Below are positions 35,309 through 44,918 of a DNA stretch of 64,000 nt, piece after piece. The position numbers and the translations under genes are program-made. This DNA is from Clostridium disporicum (lineage in GTDB: Bacteria; Bacillota; Clostridia; Clostridiales; Clostridiaceae), in contig NZ_CYZX01000003.1 in NCBI RefSeq assembly GCF_001405015.1, positions 124,001 to 188,000 of the forward strand, in the 5' to 3' direction. How positions within the stretch are numbered: the first letter of the stretch is position 1; each line of letters opens with the position of its first letter. The notes under the pieces are model-generated. The model searched no databases and had not been told where the DNA came from. It worked only from the letters and a program-made list of their open reading frames with translations.

Positions 35309-35380
35309 ATTATATAAAATATCTACATACTATCAATAATTCTGATTATTATTGAAATATCGTTCGAAATTTTTTCAATA
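35309..35380 (-). promoter_or_regulatory. Promoter and inverted repeat in the GH1-RpiR divergent region
   Basis: On the minus strand TTGATA (35331-35336) and TATAAT (35309-35314) are 16 bp apart. Just upstream, TATTGAAA (35350-35357) and TTTCAATA (35373-35380) form an inverted repeat, a candidate RpiR site. Farther on, ACTAAATATC occurs twice, 20 nt apart (35463 and 35483). The remaining gap to the RpiR gene holds no coding sequence. Confidence 0.55.
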
Positions 35381-35615
35381 AATCCTTAAAAATCTTCAAA
35401 CATCATTTTTAAATTTATCTAATACCAATTATTTATTTACATATTTCCAATAATATTCAAGCACTAAATATCTTTTCATAATACTAAATATCGTGAATTA
35501 GGGTATAGTATCATATTATAAAATATGTTACTTATATCTTTTATTTTATTAGTTTATATATTAGACTTAATTAATACACTGGATTAAAATATCTAATTTT
35601 ATAAGGAGCATAATT

Positions 35616-36506
35616 ATGTTAATTATCGAAAGACTTGAACAATGTGATTTTTCAGCTTCTGAAAAAACATTAATAGATTATATACTTAAAGCTAAGGAGT
35701 CTATTAAAGATAAAACCACTAAAGAAATAGCAAAAGAAACCTTTACTTCTGCTTCTACTCTAGTGCGAATAGCTCAAAAACTTGGTTTTTCTGGTTGGAA
35801 TGAACTTAAAGAAAGTTATTTAAAAGAATTAGAATATTTAAATAGCCACTTTGATTCTATAGATGCCAATATTCCTTTTAATAAAAATGATAGTATTCTT
35901 TCGATTGCAAATAAAATAGCAAATTTACAAAAGGAAGCTATACAGGATACACTTTCCTTAATCACCTATAAAGATTTAGAAAAAGCTATTAAAATAATAA
36001 CAAATTCAAGCTATATAAACTTATTTGCTGTTAGTAATAATGCATTGATAAGCCAAGAATTTAAGCATAATATGTCTAGAATAGGTAAAAGAGTAGAAAT
36101 GTGTACATTACAAGGAGAACAGACCTTTGCTGCTTATCTTGCAGAAAAATCCTCCTGTGCCATGATTATTTCTTATTCTGGTGAAACACCTTCTTTAAAA
36201 AATGTTGTCAGTGCCCTAAAGCATAAAAATATACCTATTATAGCTATTACAAGTATAGGTGGTAATTCATTATCTGAAGATGCTGACTGCGTTCTTAGAA
36301 TATGTACTCGAGAAAAACTATACTCAAAAATAGCTACATTTACTACAAGTACTTCTATTGAGTATGTTTTAAATGTAATATATTCCTGTATTTTTTCTTT
36401 AAATTATGACCAAAACTTAAATTCACGTATTAAAGCTTCTCATTATATAGAATCAGGTAGATATTCTACAGTCGATATAATAAAAGAAGATTTTAAGGAT
36501 AAATAG
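35616..36506 (+). CDS. RpiR family transcriptional regulator
   Basis: This 296-residue regulator has an N-terminal HTH_6 domain (LIIERLEQCDFSASEKTLIDYIL to SASTLVRIAQKLGFSGWNELK, about 1-75). A C-terminal SIS sugar-phosphate-binding domain follows (about 120-260, including MIISYSGETPSLKNVVSALKHKNIPIIAITS). RpiR proteins sense phosphosugars. It is divergent from a GH1 gene and next to a GH4 gene, so phospho-beta-glucosides or glucose 6-phosphate are likely ligands. ATAAGGAG precedes the ATG. Confidence 0.92.
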   Translation: MLIIERLEQCDFSASEKTLIDYILKAKESIKDKTTKEIAKETFTSASTLVRIAQKLGFSGWNELKESYLKELEYLNSHFDSIDANIPFNKNDSILSIANKIANLQKEAIQDTLSLITYKDLEKAIKIITNSSYINLFAVSNNALISQEFKHNMSRIGKRVEMCTLQGEQTFAAYLAEKSSCAMIISYSGETPSLKNVVSALKHKNIPIIAITSIGGNSLSEDADCVLRICTREKLYSKIATFTTSTSIEYVLNVIYSCIFSLNYDQNLNSRIKASHYIESGRYSTVDIIKEDFKDK

Positions 36507-36520
36507 CCTTAAAATCTTCT
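36485..36520 (+). terminator. Terminator overlapping the RpiR stop codon
   Basis: AGAAGATTTTAAGG (36485-36498) and CCTTAAAATCTTCT (36507-36520) pair perfectly and are followed by TTTTATATAT. The left arm is the last coding part of the gene. Confidence 0.8.
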
Positions 36521-36645
36521 TTTTATATATCAGAAATGCAATAAGTATTTTTAGTTAATCAAAATACACTTACATCCTGATACTATTACTTTATAAAATA
36601 AATGCTTTAATTTATTATAATTTATATTTTATCTATTTCTATTAA

Positions 36646-38061
36646 CTAAACAAGTTCCACAACTTTGTTTTCTCTTTCCATTATTTCCATAACAACAGGG
36701 TCGTTGCTTCTAATACCTTGTTCTTTTAACTCAGCAATCTTTTCTGCAAATTGTGGCAAATATTTAGCATGAGCTACTAGCATTTCATCTAGAACTGTTT
36801 TAGCAATTGCTCCGCCTTTAACTTGTGGATTTAGTAAGAATGCTTGTAAAGCTAGTCCGTAATCACCGTTTATAGCAGCTTCTATAACACATTCTTCCAT
36901 AGCCTTCATAACTTGAATCCATCCTTTTTCTGCTGAATTTAATTTACCCCAAGCAACTGGCATAGCTCCTGCAGCAGTAATATATGAAGTAACTTCAACT
37001 ATGCTGTCTGGTGCTAAATCAGGAATTGCACCATTATTTTGTGTACTTACTACCATAGGTATTTTCTTATCATTATAAATAGCATTTATACATTCACAAG
37101 CTGCATCACTATAGTGTGTTCCACCTCTCTTTGTTAATTGCTCTGGCTTATAGTTAAGGTTTGGATCTTTATATAGTTCAAATAATTCAGCTTCAGTTTT
37201 CTTAACTTGCTCTCCTCTTGTACCTTCTCCATTAAACTCTTCAAGTCCATGTTCTAACATCTCATCTTGTAAGTAGTAATATCTATGATATCCACAAGGA
37301 ATAATATTCATTTGTTCTAATTGTTCTCTTAAGAATTTAATATTATGAATATTAGCAGGAGTTCCATCATCCTCTTTTCTATCATACATATTCTTAATTA
37401 TTTCAGCAGTTACATCATTTCCTTGTTTATCAGACACTTTATGCCAATGGAAGTGATTTAATCCAGCAAATTGGAATATTAACTCATCTTCTTTTTTATC
37501 TATTAACTTAGGTTCTCCCATCATTGCACCTACTGGTACATTACAAAGACCTATACATTTCTTCCATCCACCATGCTTAATAACAGCTTCAGTAACCATT
37601 CCTGATGGGTTAGTAAAGTTTATTAACCATGCGTTTGGACATAATTCTTTCATGTCTTCCACTATATCTAATATCACTGGAATAGTTCTAAAAGCTTTAA
37701 ACATTCCTCCAGCACCATTTGTTTCTTGTCCTAACATACCATGACTAAATGGAATTCTTTCATCCTTTATTCTTGCATCTAAAAGACCAACTCTAAATTG
37801 AGTAGTAACAAAATCGGCATCCTTTAAAGCTTCTCTTCTATCTAATGTCAAATGTACTTTTACATCATGTCCTGAAGCATCCCACATACGTTGAGCCATC
37901 GCTCCAACTATTTCTAACTTTTCTCTTCCAGCTTCAACGTCTACTAACCAAAATTCTCTTATTGGTAGTTCGTGATATCTATTTATAAATCCTTCCATTA
38001 ATTCTGGAGTGTAACTACTTCCTCCACCTATTGTAACTATCTTTATTGGTCTTTTTTCCAT
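36646..38061 (-). CDS. 6-phospho-beta-glucosidase, GH4 family (NAD+- and Mn2+-dependent)
   Basis: This 471-residue enzyme belongs to glycoside hydrolase family 4, which uses NAD+ and a divalent metal and is unrelated to GH1. The dinucleotide motif is TIGGGSSYTPELMEGF at the N-terminus. NFTNPSGMVTEA and GLCNVPVG form the metal and substrate region, and LNHFHW follows. LicH/CelF-type 6-phospho-beta-glucosidases share these. The frame extends 42 nt upstream, but GGGAGGAAAATTAATT precedes the ATG at 38061. It lies beside the RpiR gene and two GH1 genes. It may cleave alpha/beta or thio-linked substrates that GH1 enzymes miss. Confidence 0.9.
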   Translation of the reverse strand: MEKRPIKIVTIGGGSSYTPELMEGFINRYHELPIREFWLVDVEAGREKLEIVGAMAQRMWDASGHDVKVHLTLDRREALKDADFVTTQFRVGLLDARIKDERIPFSHGMLGQETNGAGGMFKAFRTIPVILDIVEDMKELCPNAWLINFTNPSGMVTEAVIKHGGWKKCIGLCNVPVGAMMGEPKLIDKKEDELIFQFAGLNHFHWHKVSDKQGNDVTAEIIKNMYDRKEDDGTPANIHNIKFLREQLEQMNIIPCGYHRYYYLQDEMLEHGLEEFNGEGTRGEQVKKTEAELFELYKDPNLNYKPEQLTKRGGTHYSDAACECINAIYNDKKIPMVVSTQNNGAIPDLAPDSIVEVTSYITAAGAMPVAWGKLNSAEKGWIQVMKAMEECVIEAAINGDYGLALQAFLLNPQVKGGAIAKTVLDEMLVAHAKYLPQFAEKIAELKEQGIRSNDPVVMEIMERENKVVELV

Positions 38062-38329
38062 AATTAATTTTCCTCCCATTCCCTTTTTAAAAAATATTTT
38101 CAACTTGTCGTTAAAACCTTTTCTTTACACTTATTATAGAATTAATTATCCAGTAACTATTTTCATTTTTTGAAATTATTGTTTCATTATATACATTTTC
38201 ATTTTTTGAAAATAATACCTTTCTGTAGTAATCATATATAAAAATTCAACTATTAAACTAAAGCTAACTATGTATCTCCATAAATCACTACCTTTAATCT
38301 AACTCTCTTACTTTTTAATCTCTTAGTTC

Positions 38330-39724
38330 TTAATTTGCATTATCCACTATTAACTCACCATATGCTTTATCATTACTTTTGCTTGAAGTAGGCAGTTTTA
38401 CTTTAATAAACCTTCTAAAATACATCCCATTAGTTACTGTTGTTAATAAATCTGAAATTGGCTCTGCAAGTACAACTGCCATAAGCTTATTTGGTAACAA
38501 CATAGGTAAAACATAAATTAAAGGTATTAATAATATTATTTTTCTATAAAATGCAAAGAAAAATGATCTCTTGCCTTCACCTAGCGAATTATACGTTTGC
38601 TGGAATGTTGAGTTTGCACCCATTATCATACAACCAAAAATATATATTCTAAGCATACTCGCAGCTTGATTTAGCAATATCTCATCATTAGTAAATATTG
38701 ATATAAACATCTTTGGAAATAATTCCATTAACATCGTTCCTAAGAACGAATATATTAAACATACTACAATAGCTAATTTTATTGTTTTTCTAACCCTATC
38801 ATAATTCTTAGCTCCATAGTTAAAGCTTATAATCGGCTGAGAACCTTGTGCTATACCTTCTATAGGCAATAATATAAATTGGAACATAGATATCATTATT
38901 GTCATTGAACTAACTGCTATATCTCCTCCATATTTTAATAACTGACTGTTAAAACATATTATCAAAAGCCCTTCTGTTGAGCTCATAAAAAATGGAGCTG
39001 AACCTAAAGTAACTATTTGCTTCATTATATTTCTGTTAAACATTAAGTATTTTCTACGTATTCTAAGTAATGTTCTCTTACCAAACAAAAAGCTTAATAC
39101 CCATAAAAATGATACAAATTGAGATATTACTGTAGCTAATGCTGCTCCTTTAGTTCCCATATTGAATCCAAAGATGAAAATTGGGTCTAATATTATATTT
39201 AATATTCCACCAATTATTATTGTCATCATTCCAAACTTAGCAAATCCCTGAGTATTTATATAAAAGTTCATACCAACTGTTAATTGAACAAAAGCTGTTC
39301 CTAAAGCATATATTTCCATATACTCTAAGGCATAAGGTAAACTATTTTGACTAGCTCCAAAAAGTATTAATATTTCTTTGTTAAATAATAAAATTAATAT
39401 TGTTATTATTACTGATGAAATAATTAATGCCATAAAACTATTAGATATTATATTATCTGCCTCATCTGTATTATTTTCTCCCATCTTTATAGCTGCTAAT
39501 GGTGCTCCCCCTCTCCCAAATAACCCTGTAAATGCAGTAATTATAGATATAATTGGTACACATACACCTATTCCAGCAATAGCCATTATTCCATTATCCA
39601 TTCTTCCTATATACATTCTATCTATCATGTTATAAAGCAAAGTTACCACCTGTGCGCAAATAGCTGGTATTGCTAAAGATGTTAAAAGTTTTGGTATTTT
39701 TTCATGTTCTAATTTATTCCCCAT
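38330..39724 (-). CDS. MATE family efflux transporter (second)
   Basis: This 464-residue, 12-span MATE exporter has the GIAQGSQPIISFNYGAKN motif in the second half and GLFGRGGAPLAAIKMGENNTDEAD in the first. TTAGGAAG lies upstream of the ATG. It has no linked regulator, unlike the MerR-controlled MATE gene at 23.7 kb. The first residues (IPKLLTSLAIPAICAQVVTLLYNMIDRMYIGRM) are typical of the DinF/NorM-like group. Substrate is unknown. Confidence 0.92.
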   Translation of the reverse strand: MGNKLEHEKIPKLLTSLAIPAICAQVVTLLYNMIDRMYIGRMDNGIMAIAGIGVCVPIISIITAFTGLFGRGGAPLAAIKMGENNTDEADNIISNSFMALIISSVIITILILLFNKEILILFGASQNSLPYALEYMEIYALGTAFVQLTVGMNFYINTQGFAKFGMMTIIIGGILNIILDPIFIFGFNMGTKGAALATVISQFVSFLWVLSFLFGKRTLLRIRRKYLMFNRNIMKQIVTLGSAPFFMSSTEGLLIICFNSQLLKYGGDIAVSSMTIMISMFQFILLPIEGIAQGSQPIISFNYGAKNYDRVRKTIKLAIVVCLIYSFLGTMLMELFPKMFISIFTNDEILLNQAASMLRIYIFGCMIMGANSTFQQTYNSLGEGKRSFFFAFYRKIILLIPLIYVLPMLLPNKLMAVVLAEPISDLLTTVTNGMYFRRFIKVKLPTSSKSNDKAYGELIVDNAN

Positions 39725-39880
39725 ATATACTCACTTCCTAAAACGTATTTTAAAATCTAAATATATGGTATTATAATGTCTTCATAAAATAAACGTATTA
39801 CACCAATCTTTGAACGACATTTTAAAATTTTGCTAATTTTTATTTACTAATTCTAAACGCCATTTTAATAAAACAAAAAA

Positions 39881-39909
39881 ACTTTAAGCCAAAATATCAG
39901 CTTAAAGCT
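39881..39909 (-). terminator. Terminator after the heptad-repeat protein gene
   Basis: ACTTTAAGC (39881-39889) pairs with GCTTAAAGCT (39900-39909), and the minus strand continues with seven T residues. It lies 30 nt beyond the stop codon. Confidence 0.75.
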
Positions 39910-39939
39910 TTTTTAAATATAATATTTAATTTATTAATT

Positions 39940-42528
39940 TTAGTGGAATAGATTTTTTATTCTTGAAATTATTCCATCTTTTTTAGTTTCATTTTCTGTT
40001 GTTTCAGTAGTTTTATCATTATTTTTTTCGTCAGTTACTTCCTTATCATTACATTTTACCGAATTACTTCTCATAATGAACTTAACTGCCCCATCCATAT
40101 GCTCAGATAAACCTGAGTATACTCCATACTCTTTTGACATTTGAACTAATTCATCTTTAACTTCTACAAATCCATCTATAGAATCAAGAACTGTACTTCC
40201 TTTATCAGTTATTTTATCTAAACCTTCCTCTTTAAGCTTAGAAACACCATCATAAAGCTCAGATGTACCATTTTCTAATTGGCTAGTTCCTTCTAATATT
40301 TGAGAAGATGCTGTTCTTAAATCATTAGCTCCTGTAGCTAAACTATTTCCTCCATCAGCTAATTGTGAAACACCTTCACTTAAGCTTGTTCCACCTTTAG
40401 CTAATGCGGTAGTTCCATTATATAAAGTTCCTACTGCATCATTAATCTTCTTAGAATTGTCATTTAGCTCTTTAGCTCCATTTACAAGCTGATTACTACC
40501 AGCTTGTAACGCTGTTGTTCCCTCTTGCAACTGAGTTGTTCCTGCTGATAGCTGAGTACTTCCTGCATATAATTGACCTACTGCATCATTTATCTTACTT
40601 GAGTTTGAATTTAATTCATTAGTTCCAGCTAATAAATCACCACTACCTTTTGTCAATTTTGAAATACCAGTTTCCAAGGCATCAGTAGCATTTGCTAATT
40701 GTTGGCTTCCTGCATAAGCTAGACCTACACCATCTGACATATTTGCCGCTCCTGATTTCAAATTTTCTCCATTACTAATTAACTCTTCAAAATTTCCATT
40801 TAAATATTGAGAAGTTTGTAAAGCTGTATTTAATCCTTCAGCTAATTCATTAGCTGAAGTAGCTGCTGTACTCAAACTACTACCTAAAGTAGCTAATCCA
40901 CTCTTTTGACCTTCTGATACCTGTGATATTCCTCCACTAATTTGTTGAAGTGATTCAGTTAATTCTGGGTTAGTGTCTCCTAGCGCTTCTATTATTTGAT
41001 TTAAGTTACCTGCAAGTCCATCTAAAGTCTCTGTACTTCTAACTAATTCTCCCAATCCTTCACTACCGCCTGAAAGTCCATTACTTAGAGCCGCTGCCCC
41101 TTCTGAAGCTGTGGTTATTCCATCATTTAGTTTAGAATATCCACTTTGAAGTTTTACAGAGTTATCTACATAATCAGTTACCCCATTTGCAAGAGTTTCT
41201 CTACTTTGGTCTAGCTGAGCAAGTCCACTATTTAAATCTGTTATTCCTTTAATTAATGTTGGTGCTTGTTCTCCTAAACTACTTATTCCATCATTTAAAT
41301 CACTTGCACCTTTTGCTATACTAGATACACCTTCATTAAATGTCTCATAATTACTTTTAACTTGACTCAATCCATCTTCTAATTGTTTTGAGCCATCTAC
41401 TAAAGCTGGGACACTATTGTTCAATGCATTTACTCCACTATCTAAAGCAGTTGCTCCATTTGATAATGTTGCTACACCTTCATTAAATAATGCATAATTA
41501 TCTTTTATTTGTCCAGCACCATTCATTAATGCATTTGCTCCTGTAATCAATTCTGGGACCTTACCATTTAATTCAGCTATTCCACTATTTAATTGAGTAG
41601 CTCCATCTGCTAAAGTGCTTACTCCATTATCAAAAGTTTTATAATTACTAGCTAGTTCTTTTTGTCCTTCTAATAACTCTTTACTTCCAGCTAAAAGTTC
41701 TTCACCTCCATCCTTAAGATCATTCAATGAATTTCTTAAATCATTTATAGTTTCTGAACCCTTAATTTCCTCTAACTCCTCACTTGAAGTAGTTACAAGC
41801 ATCATAACTGCTGGAATTTCAAAATTCGTTGTCTCACCTGTTATTTCTATTGAATCTTTTAAGTCTAAATCCATATTAATATCTTCATTATCATCAAATA
41901 AATTATCTAAATCTAGAGATTCTTTAAGACCTGGTAGAGAAATAAATGTTATAAATGAATTATTACCATCATTTAATATTTTCCCTGTATTTACTTTAAC
42001 ATTTGAAAAATTATCATTAGATAAAGTTAATTCTGTGGCACTTAAAAATGGTGTATATAAAGTCCTAGTTTTTCCACTTATCACCTTTGTTTTACTTTCA
42101 TTATTTGTTAGAGTTAAAGTAATCTTAAATTTTCCTGACTCCCCTAATACATCCTTAGGATTTACTTCTTTTCCATTCAACTCATATTTAATTGATAATG
42201 ATACCGGTAATTTATTATTTGTTTCTCCCTGGTAATAAAGATCTGTTGTATCAATATCCCACTTTAAAGTATCTCCATTTAAAACTGGTTCTTCATCACC
42301 TTTAACATTTTTAACATTTTTCAAGTTTGATTTATCTGTAAAATTTCCTAAAGTTTCATCACTACTTATCCAATCACTCACTATTTGCTTTGTTGGATTT
42401 CCGTTTTCATCCAATAATACATAAACAGTTTCATCTTTTTTAATATCTTGTGCAAATGCCATTGTTGATGTTGTAGTTGCTATCAAAGTTGCTAAACATA
42501 TAATCTTTTTTGATAATCCTTTATTCAT
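39940..42528 (-). CDS. Secreted heptad-repeat (X-heptad, YhgE/Pip-like) protein coupled to an MMPL exporter
   Basis: This 862-residue protein has a signal peptide (MNKGLSKKIICLATLIATTTSTMAFAQ) and a beta-rich N-terminal part (30-250). A very long alpha-helical region of 7-residue units follows, each with the pattern G-x2-L-x2-G or similar, typical of the X-heptad found in YhgE/Pip proteins. Three 49-residue repeats are visible (295-343, 344-392, 393-441), and the ELN(S/D)NS(S/K)KINDAVG pair near 680-780 repeats at 49 too. The last 40 residues are charged with no obvious membrane span. The start overlaps the MMPL stop codon (TAATG), so the two genes are translationally coupled and probably form an envelope export complex. 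Confidence 0.85.
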   Translation of the reverse strand: MNKGLSKKIICLATLIATTTSTMAFAQDIKKDETVYVLLDENGNPTKQIVSDWISSDETLGNFTDKSNLKNVKNVKGDEEPVLNGDTLKWDIDTTDLYYQGETNNKLPVSLSIKYELNGKEVNPKDVLGESGKFKITLTLTNNESKTKVISGKTRTLYTPFLSATELTLSNDNFSNVKVNTGKILNDGNNSFITFISLPGLKESLDLDNLFDDNEDINMDLDLKDSIEITGETTNFEIPAVMMLVTTSSEELEEIKGSETINDLRNSLNDLKDGGEELLAGSKELLEGQKELASNYKTFDNGVSTLADGATQLNSGIAELNGKVPELITGANALMNGAGQIKDNYALFNEGVATLSNGATALDSGVNALNNSVPALVDGSKQLEDGLSQVKSNYETFNEGVSSIAKGASDLNDGISSLGEQAPTLIKGITDLNSGLAQLDQSRETLANGVTDYVDNSVKLQSGYSKLNDGITTASEGAAALSNGLSGGSEGLGELVRSTETLDGLAGNLNQIIEALGDTNPELTESLQQISGGISQVSEGQKSGLATLGSSLSTAATSANELAEGLNTALQTSQYLNGNFEELISNGENLKSGAANMSDGVGLAYAGSQQLANATDALETGISKLTKGSGDLLAGTNELNSNSSKINDAVGQLYAGSTQLSAGTTQLQEGTTALQAGSNQLVNGAKELNDNSKKINDAVGTLYNGTTALAKGGTSLSEGVSQLADGGNSLATGANDLRTASSQILEGTSQLENGTSELYDGVSKLKEEGLDKITDKGSTVLDSIDGFVEVKDELVQMSKEYGVYSGLSEHMDGAVKFIMRSNSVKCNDKEVTDEKNNDKTTETTENETKKDGIISRIKNLFH

Positions 42529-44609
42529 TACTCTTCTCCTCCTTCAACACATTCAACAAAGTTTTTACTTGTTTTAACTATTATTTTTTCACAAAGTAAT
42601 AAGATGCCTGGAAGTATGAACAATATAACAAACATACTTATTATTGCTCCTCTTGCCATCAATGTGCATAATGAGCTAATCATCTCCATATCTGATATAA
42701 TTCCAACTCCTGCTGTTGCCCCAAAAAATGTTAAAGCGCTAGTTACAATTGATCTTGTTGAGCCTTGAAGCGCTATTCTCATAGCCTCTTTCTTATCTTT
42801 ATTCTTTGCAAGTTCTTCTTTAAATCTTGATGTTAACAATATTGCATAGTCAACAGTTGCACCTAACTGGATAGTTCCAATTACTATGGATGCTATAAAA
42901 GGAATGCTTGTATTCATGTAATATGGAATACCAAGGTTTATATATATTGCAAGTTCTATTGCTAAAACTAAAATTATAGGTATTATTGGTGATTTAAATA
43001 TAATTAATATAATTATGAATATTGCTATTATTGATACAAAGCTAACCATCTTAAAATCAGTATCTGCTATATCTATCAAGTCATTTGTCAATGGAGCTTC
43101 TCCACCTACTAACCCCTCTGGGTCATATTTTTTAACAATATTATTTATTTCTTCAAGTTGAGCTGTTACTTCTTCTGATGCTGCTTTATATTCTGAGTTA
43201 AGCATTATTTCTTCATATCCACCATTTTTTATCTGATCCAATAACTCTTCTGGAATAAAGCTTTCAGGAATTCTTGGCCCTAATATATCTTCAAGTCCAA
43301 TTACTGAAGTAACCCCATCAACAGATTTCAACTCCTTAATCATTTGATTAACTTTATAACCATCTAAATCTTCGTCTACAAGAATAATATTAGTAGACAT
43401 CATATTGTACTCTGTTTTTAACTTGCTATTAGCAACTATTGATGGTAAATCTTTTGGAAGAGATTCATCTAAATTATAATATACCTTTGTATTTCTATAC
43501 CCTATTAATGCTGGTATTAAAATTAAAGCCCCAATCAATACTAAAACCTTATTATGATTTATAACCCAAGCTGATGATTTTTCAAACTTAGGTAAAACTG
43601 TTTTATGTTTAAATTTATGAATAGCTTTATCAAATACCAGTATAAGTGATGGTAGTACTGTAACCGTACATATTAATCCAAATACTACACCTTTAACCAT
43701 TACTAGCCCTATATCTTTACCTAGAGCTAACTTCATAACACATAAAGCTAAGAATCCAGCAATAGTAGTAAGTGAACTTCCTGCTATTGATCCTATGGTT
43801 TTTTCTATAGCTGATGCCATAGCACTTGTATTATCTTTTTGAATCAATCGTTCTTCATCATATCTGTGTAATAAGAATATTGAATAATCCATTGTCACAC
43901 CTAGTTGTAATACAGCTGATAAAGCTTTTGTAATATATGAAATTTCTCCAAACCATATATTAGTTCCCATATTATATATAATTGCAATTCCTATACTAAG
44001 TAAAAATATTATAGGTGTTAGAAAAGATTCCATAGTTAACGCTAAAATTACTAGTGAAATAATAACTGCTATTAATATATATATTGGTGCTTCCTTATCA
44101 GCTAAATCCTTAGTATCTTTAATAACTCCAGCTACCCCACTTAAAAAAGCTTGTTTACCTGTAATATCTCTTATCTCTTGAACTGCCTCTTGTGTATCTA
44201 TATCTGCATCTGTTTCACTTAATTTAACAATCATAAGAGTTGAATTATCCGAGAAAAGCATGTCCTTAACACTAGAAGGTAAAATCTCTATTGGTACTGA
44301 AATATCTAAAGCATCATTTATCCATATAACTTCATTTACTCCCTTTACCTCTTCAACCTTTTCCTTTAATTTCTCAACATCTTTATTCTCCATGCCTTCT
44401 ACTATCAGCATGGCTAAGGAACCACAGCCAAATTGTTCTTTTAGAATCGATTGCGCTTGCCTTGTTTCTAAATCACTTGGCAAATAGCTTAAGATATCAT
44501 AATTTACTTTCGTACTAAAATAACCAAAAGCTGATGGTATTATCAAAATAAATGCTAATACTAGTATAACTACTCTATTTTTAGCTATTATCTGTGATAG
44601 TTTTCTCAT
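42528..44609 (-). CDS. MMPL/RND family transporter
   Basis: This 693-residue exporter has the RND-type two-fold arrangement. Each half has one N-terminal span, a large external loop, and five more spans. The conserved proton-relay segment reads VLQLGVTMDYSIFLLHRYDEE (first half) and TIQLGATVDYAILLTSRFKEE (second half). Bacterial MMPL proteins export lipids, peptides or siderophores. AAAGGGG precedes the ATG. The next gene encodes a secreted heptad protein and overlaps it by one base. A perfect palindrome upstream may bind a regulator. Confidence 0.9.
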   Translation of the reverse strand: MRKLSQIIAKNRVVILVLAFILIIPSAFGYFSTKVNYDILSYLPSDLETRQAQSILKEQFGCGSLAMLIVEGMENKDVEKLKEKVEEVKGVNEVIWINDALDISVPIEILPSSVKDMLFSDNSTLMIVKLSETDADIDTQEAVQEIRDITGKQAFLSGVAGVIKDTKDLADKEAPIYILIAVIISLVILALTMESFLTPIIFLLSIGIAIIYNMGTNIWFGEISYITKALSAVLQLGVTMDYSIFLLHRYDEERLIQKDNTSAMASAIEKTIGSIAGSSLTTIAGFLALCVMKLALGKDIGLVMVKGVVFGLICTVTVLPSLILVFDKAIHKFKHKTVLPKFEKSSAWVINHNKVLVLIGALILIPALIGYRNTKVYYNLDESLPKDLPSIVANSKLKTEYNMMSTNIILVDEDLDGYKVNQMIKELKSVDGVTSVIGLEDILGPRIPESFIPEELLDQIKNGGYEEIMLNSEYKAASEEVTAQLEEINNIVKKYDPEGLVGGEAPLTNDLIDIADTDFKMVSFVSIIAIFIIILIIFKSPIIPIILVLAIELAIYINLGIPYYMNTSIPFIASIVIGTIQLGATVDYAILLTSRFKEELAKNKDKKEAMRIALQGSTRSIVTSALTFFGATAGVGIISDMEMISSLCTLMARGAIISMFVILFILPGILLLCEKIIVKTSKNFVECVEGGEE

Positions 44610-44646
44610 AAAAGTTTACCCCTTTCTTTTACTTCCAACTGATTTT

Positions 44647-44660
44647 ATAACAATTGTTAT
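44647..44660. promoter_or_regulatory. Perfect 14-bp palindrome upstream of the MMPL operon
   Basis: ATAACAATTGTTAT is self-complementary and lies 38 nt before the MMPL start codon. This position suits a repressor such as a TetR protein, but no regulator gene is linked. The rest of the region to 44895 is T-rich and lacks coding sequence. Confidence 0.45.
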
Positions 44661-44895
44661 TTTTTTACAATTTTAATTTCCAACTTTCTCACTTTCACTT
44701 TTGGTTTATTTTTTCATTTAATCCTTTATATAATGCTCATCCTTTACTTTGCTCTTTTTTTCTCTTCTTTTCTTCTGCTAAATTTCTAAGTTAGCTATTT
44801 TGCTATATTCTGCATTTCAACATTTCTGTCTATACATTCAAAGTTAATAATTTATTCAATCATTATGTTGTAAAAATTAATTATCGCAAATTAAA

Positions 44896-44917
44896 AGAGC
44901 CGTTATAAAACGACTCT
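44896..44917 (-). terminator. Terminator after nudC
   Basis: AGAGCCGTT (44896-44904) pairs with AACGACTCT (44909-44917), with one mismatch. The minus strand ends with TTTTAATTT. It directly follows the stop codon. Confidence 0.65.
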
Positions 44918-44918
44918 A

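Noticed and set aside
35463..35492. ACTAAATATC direct repeat as operator
   Set aside because: Only two copies in an A/T-rich region; this could easily arise by chance, so it is mentioned only with the divergent promoter region.
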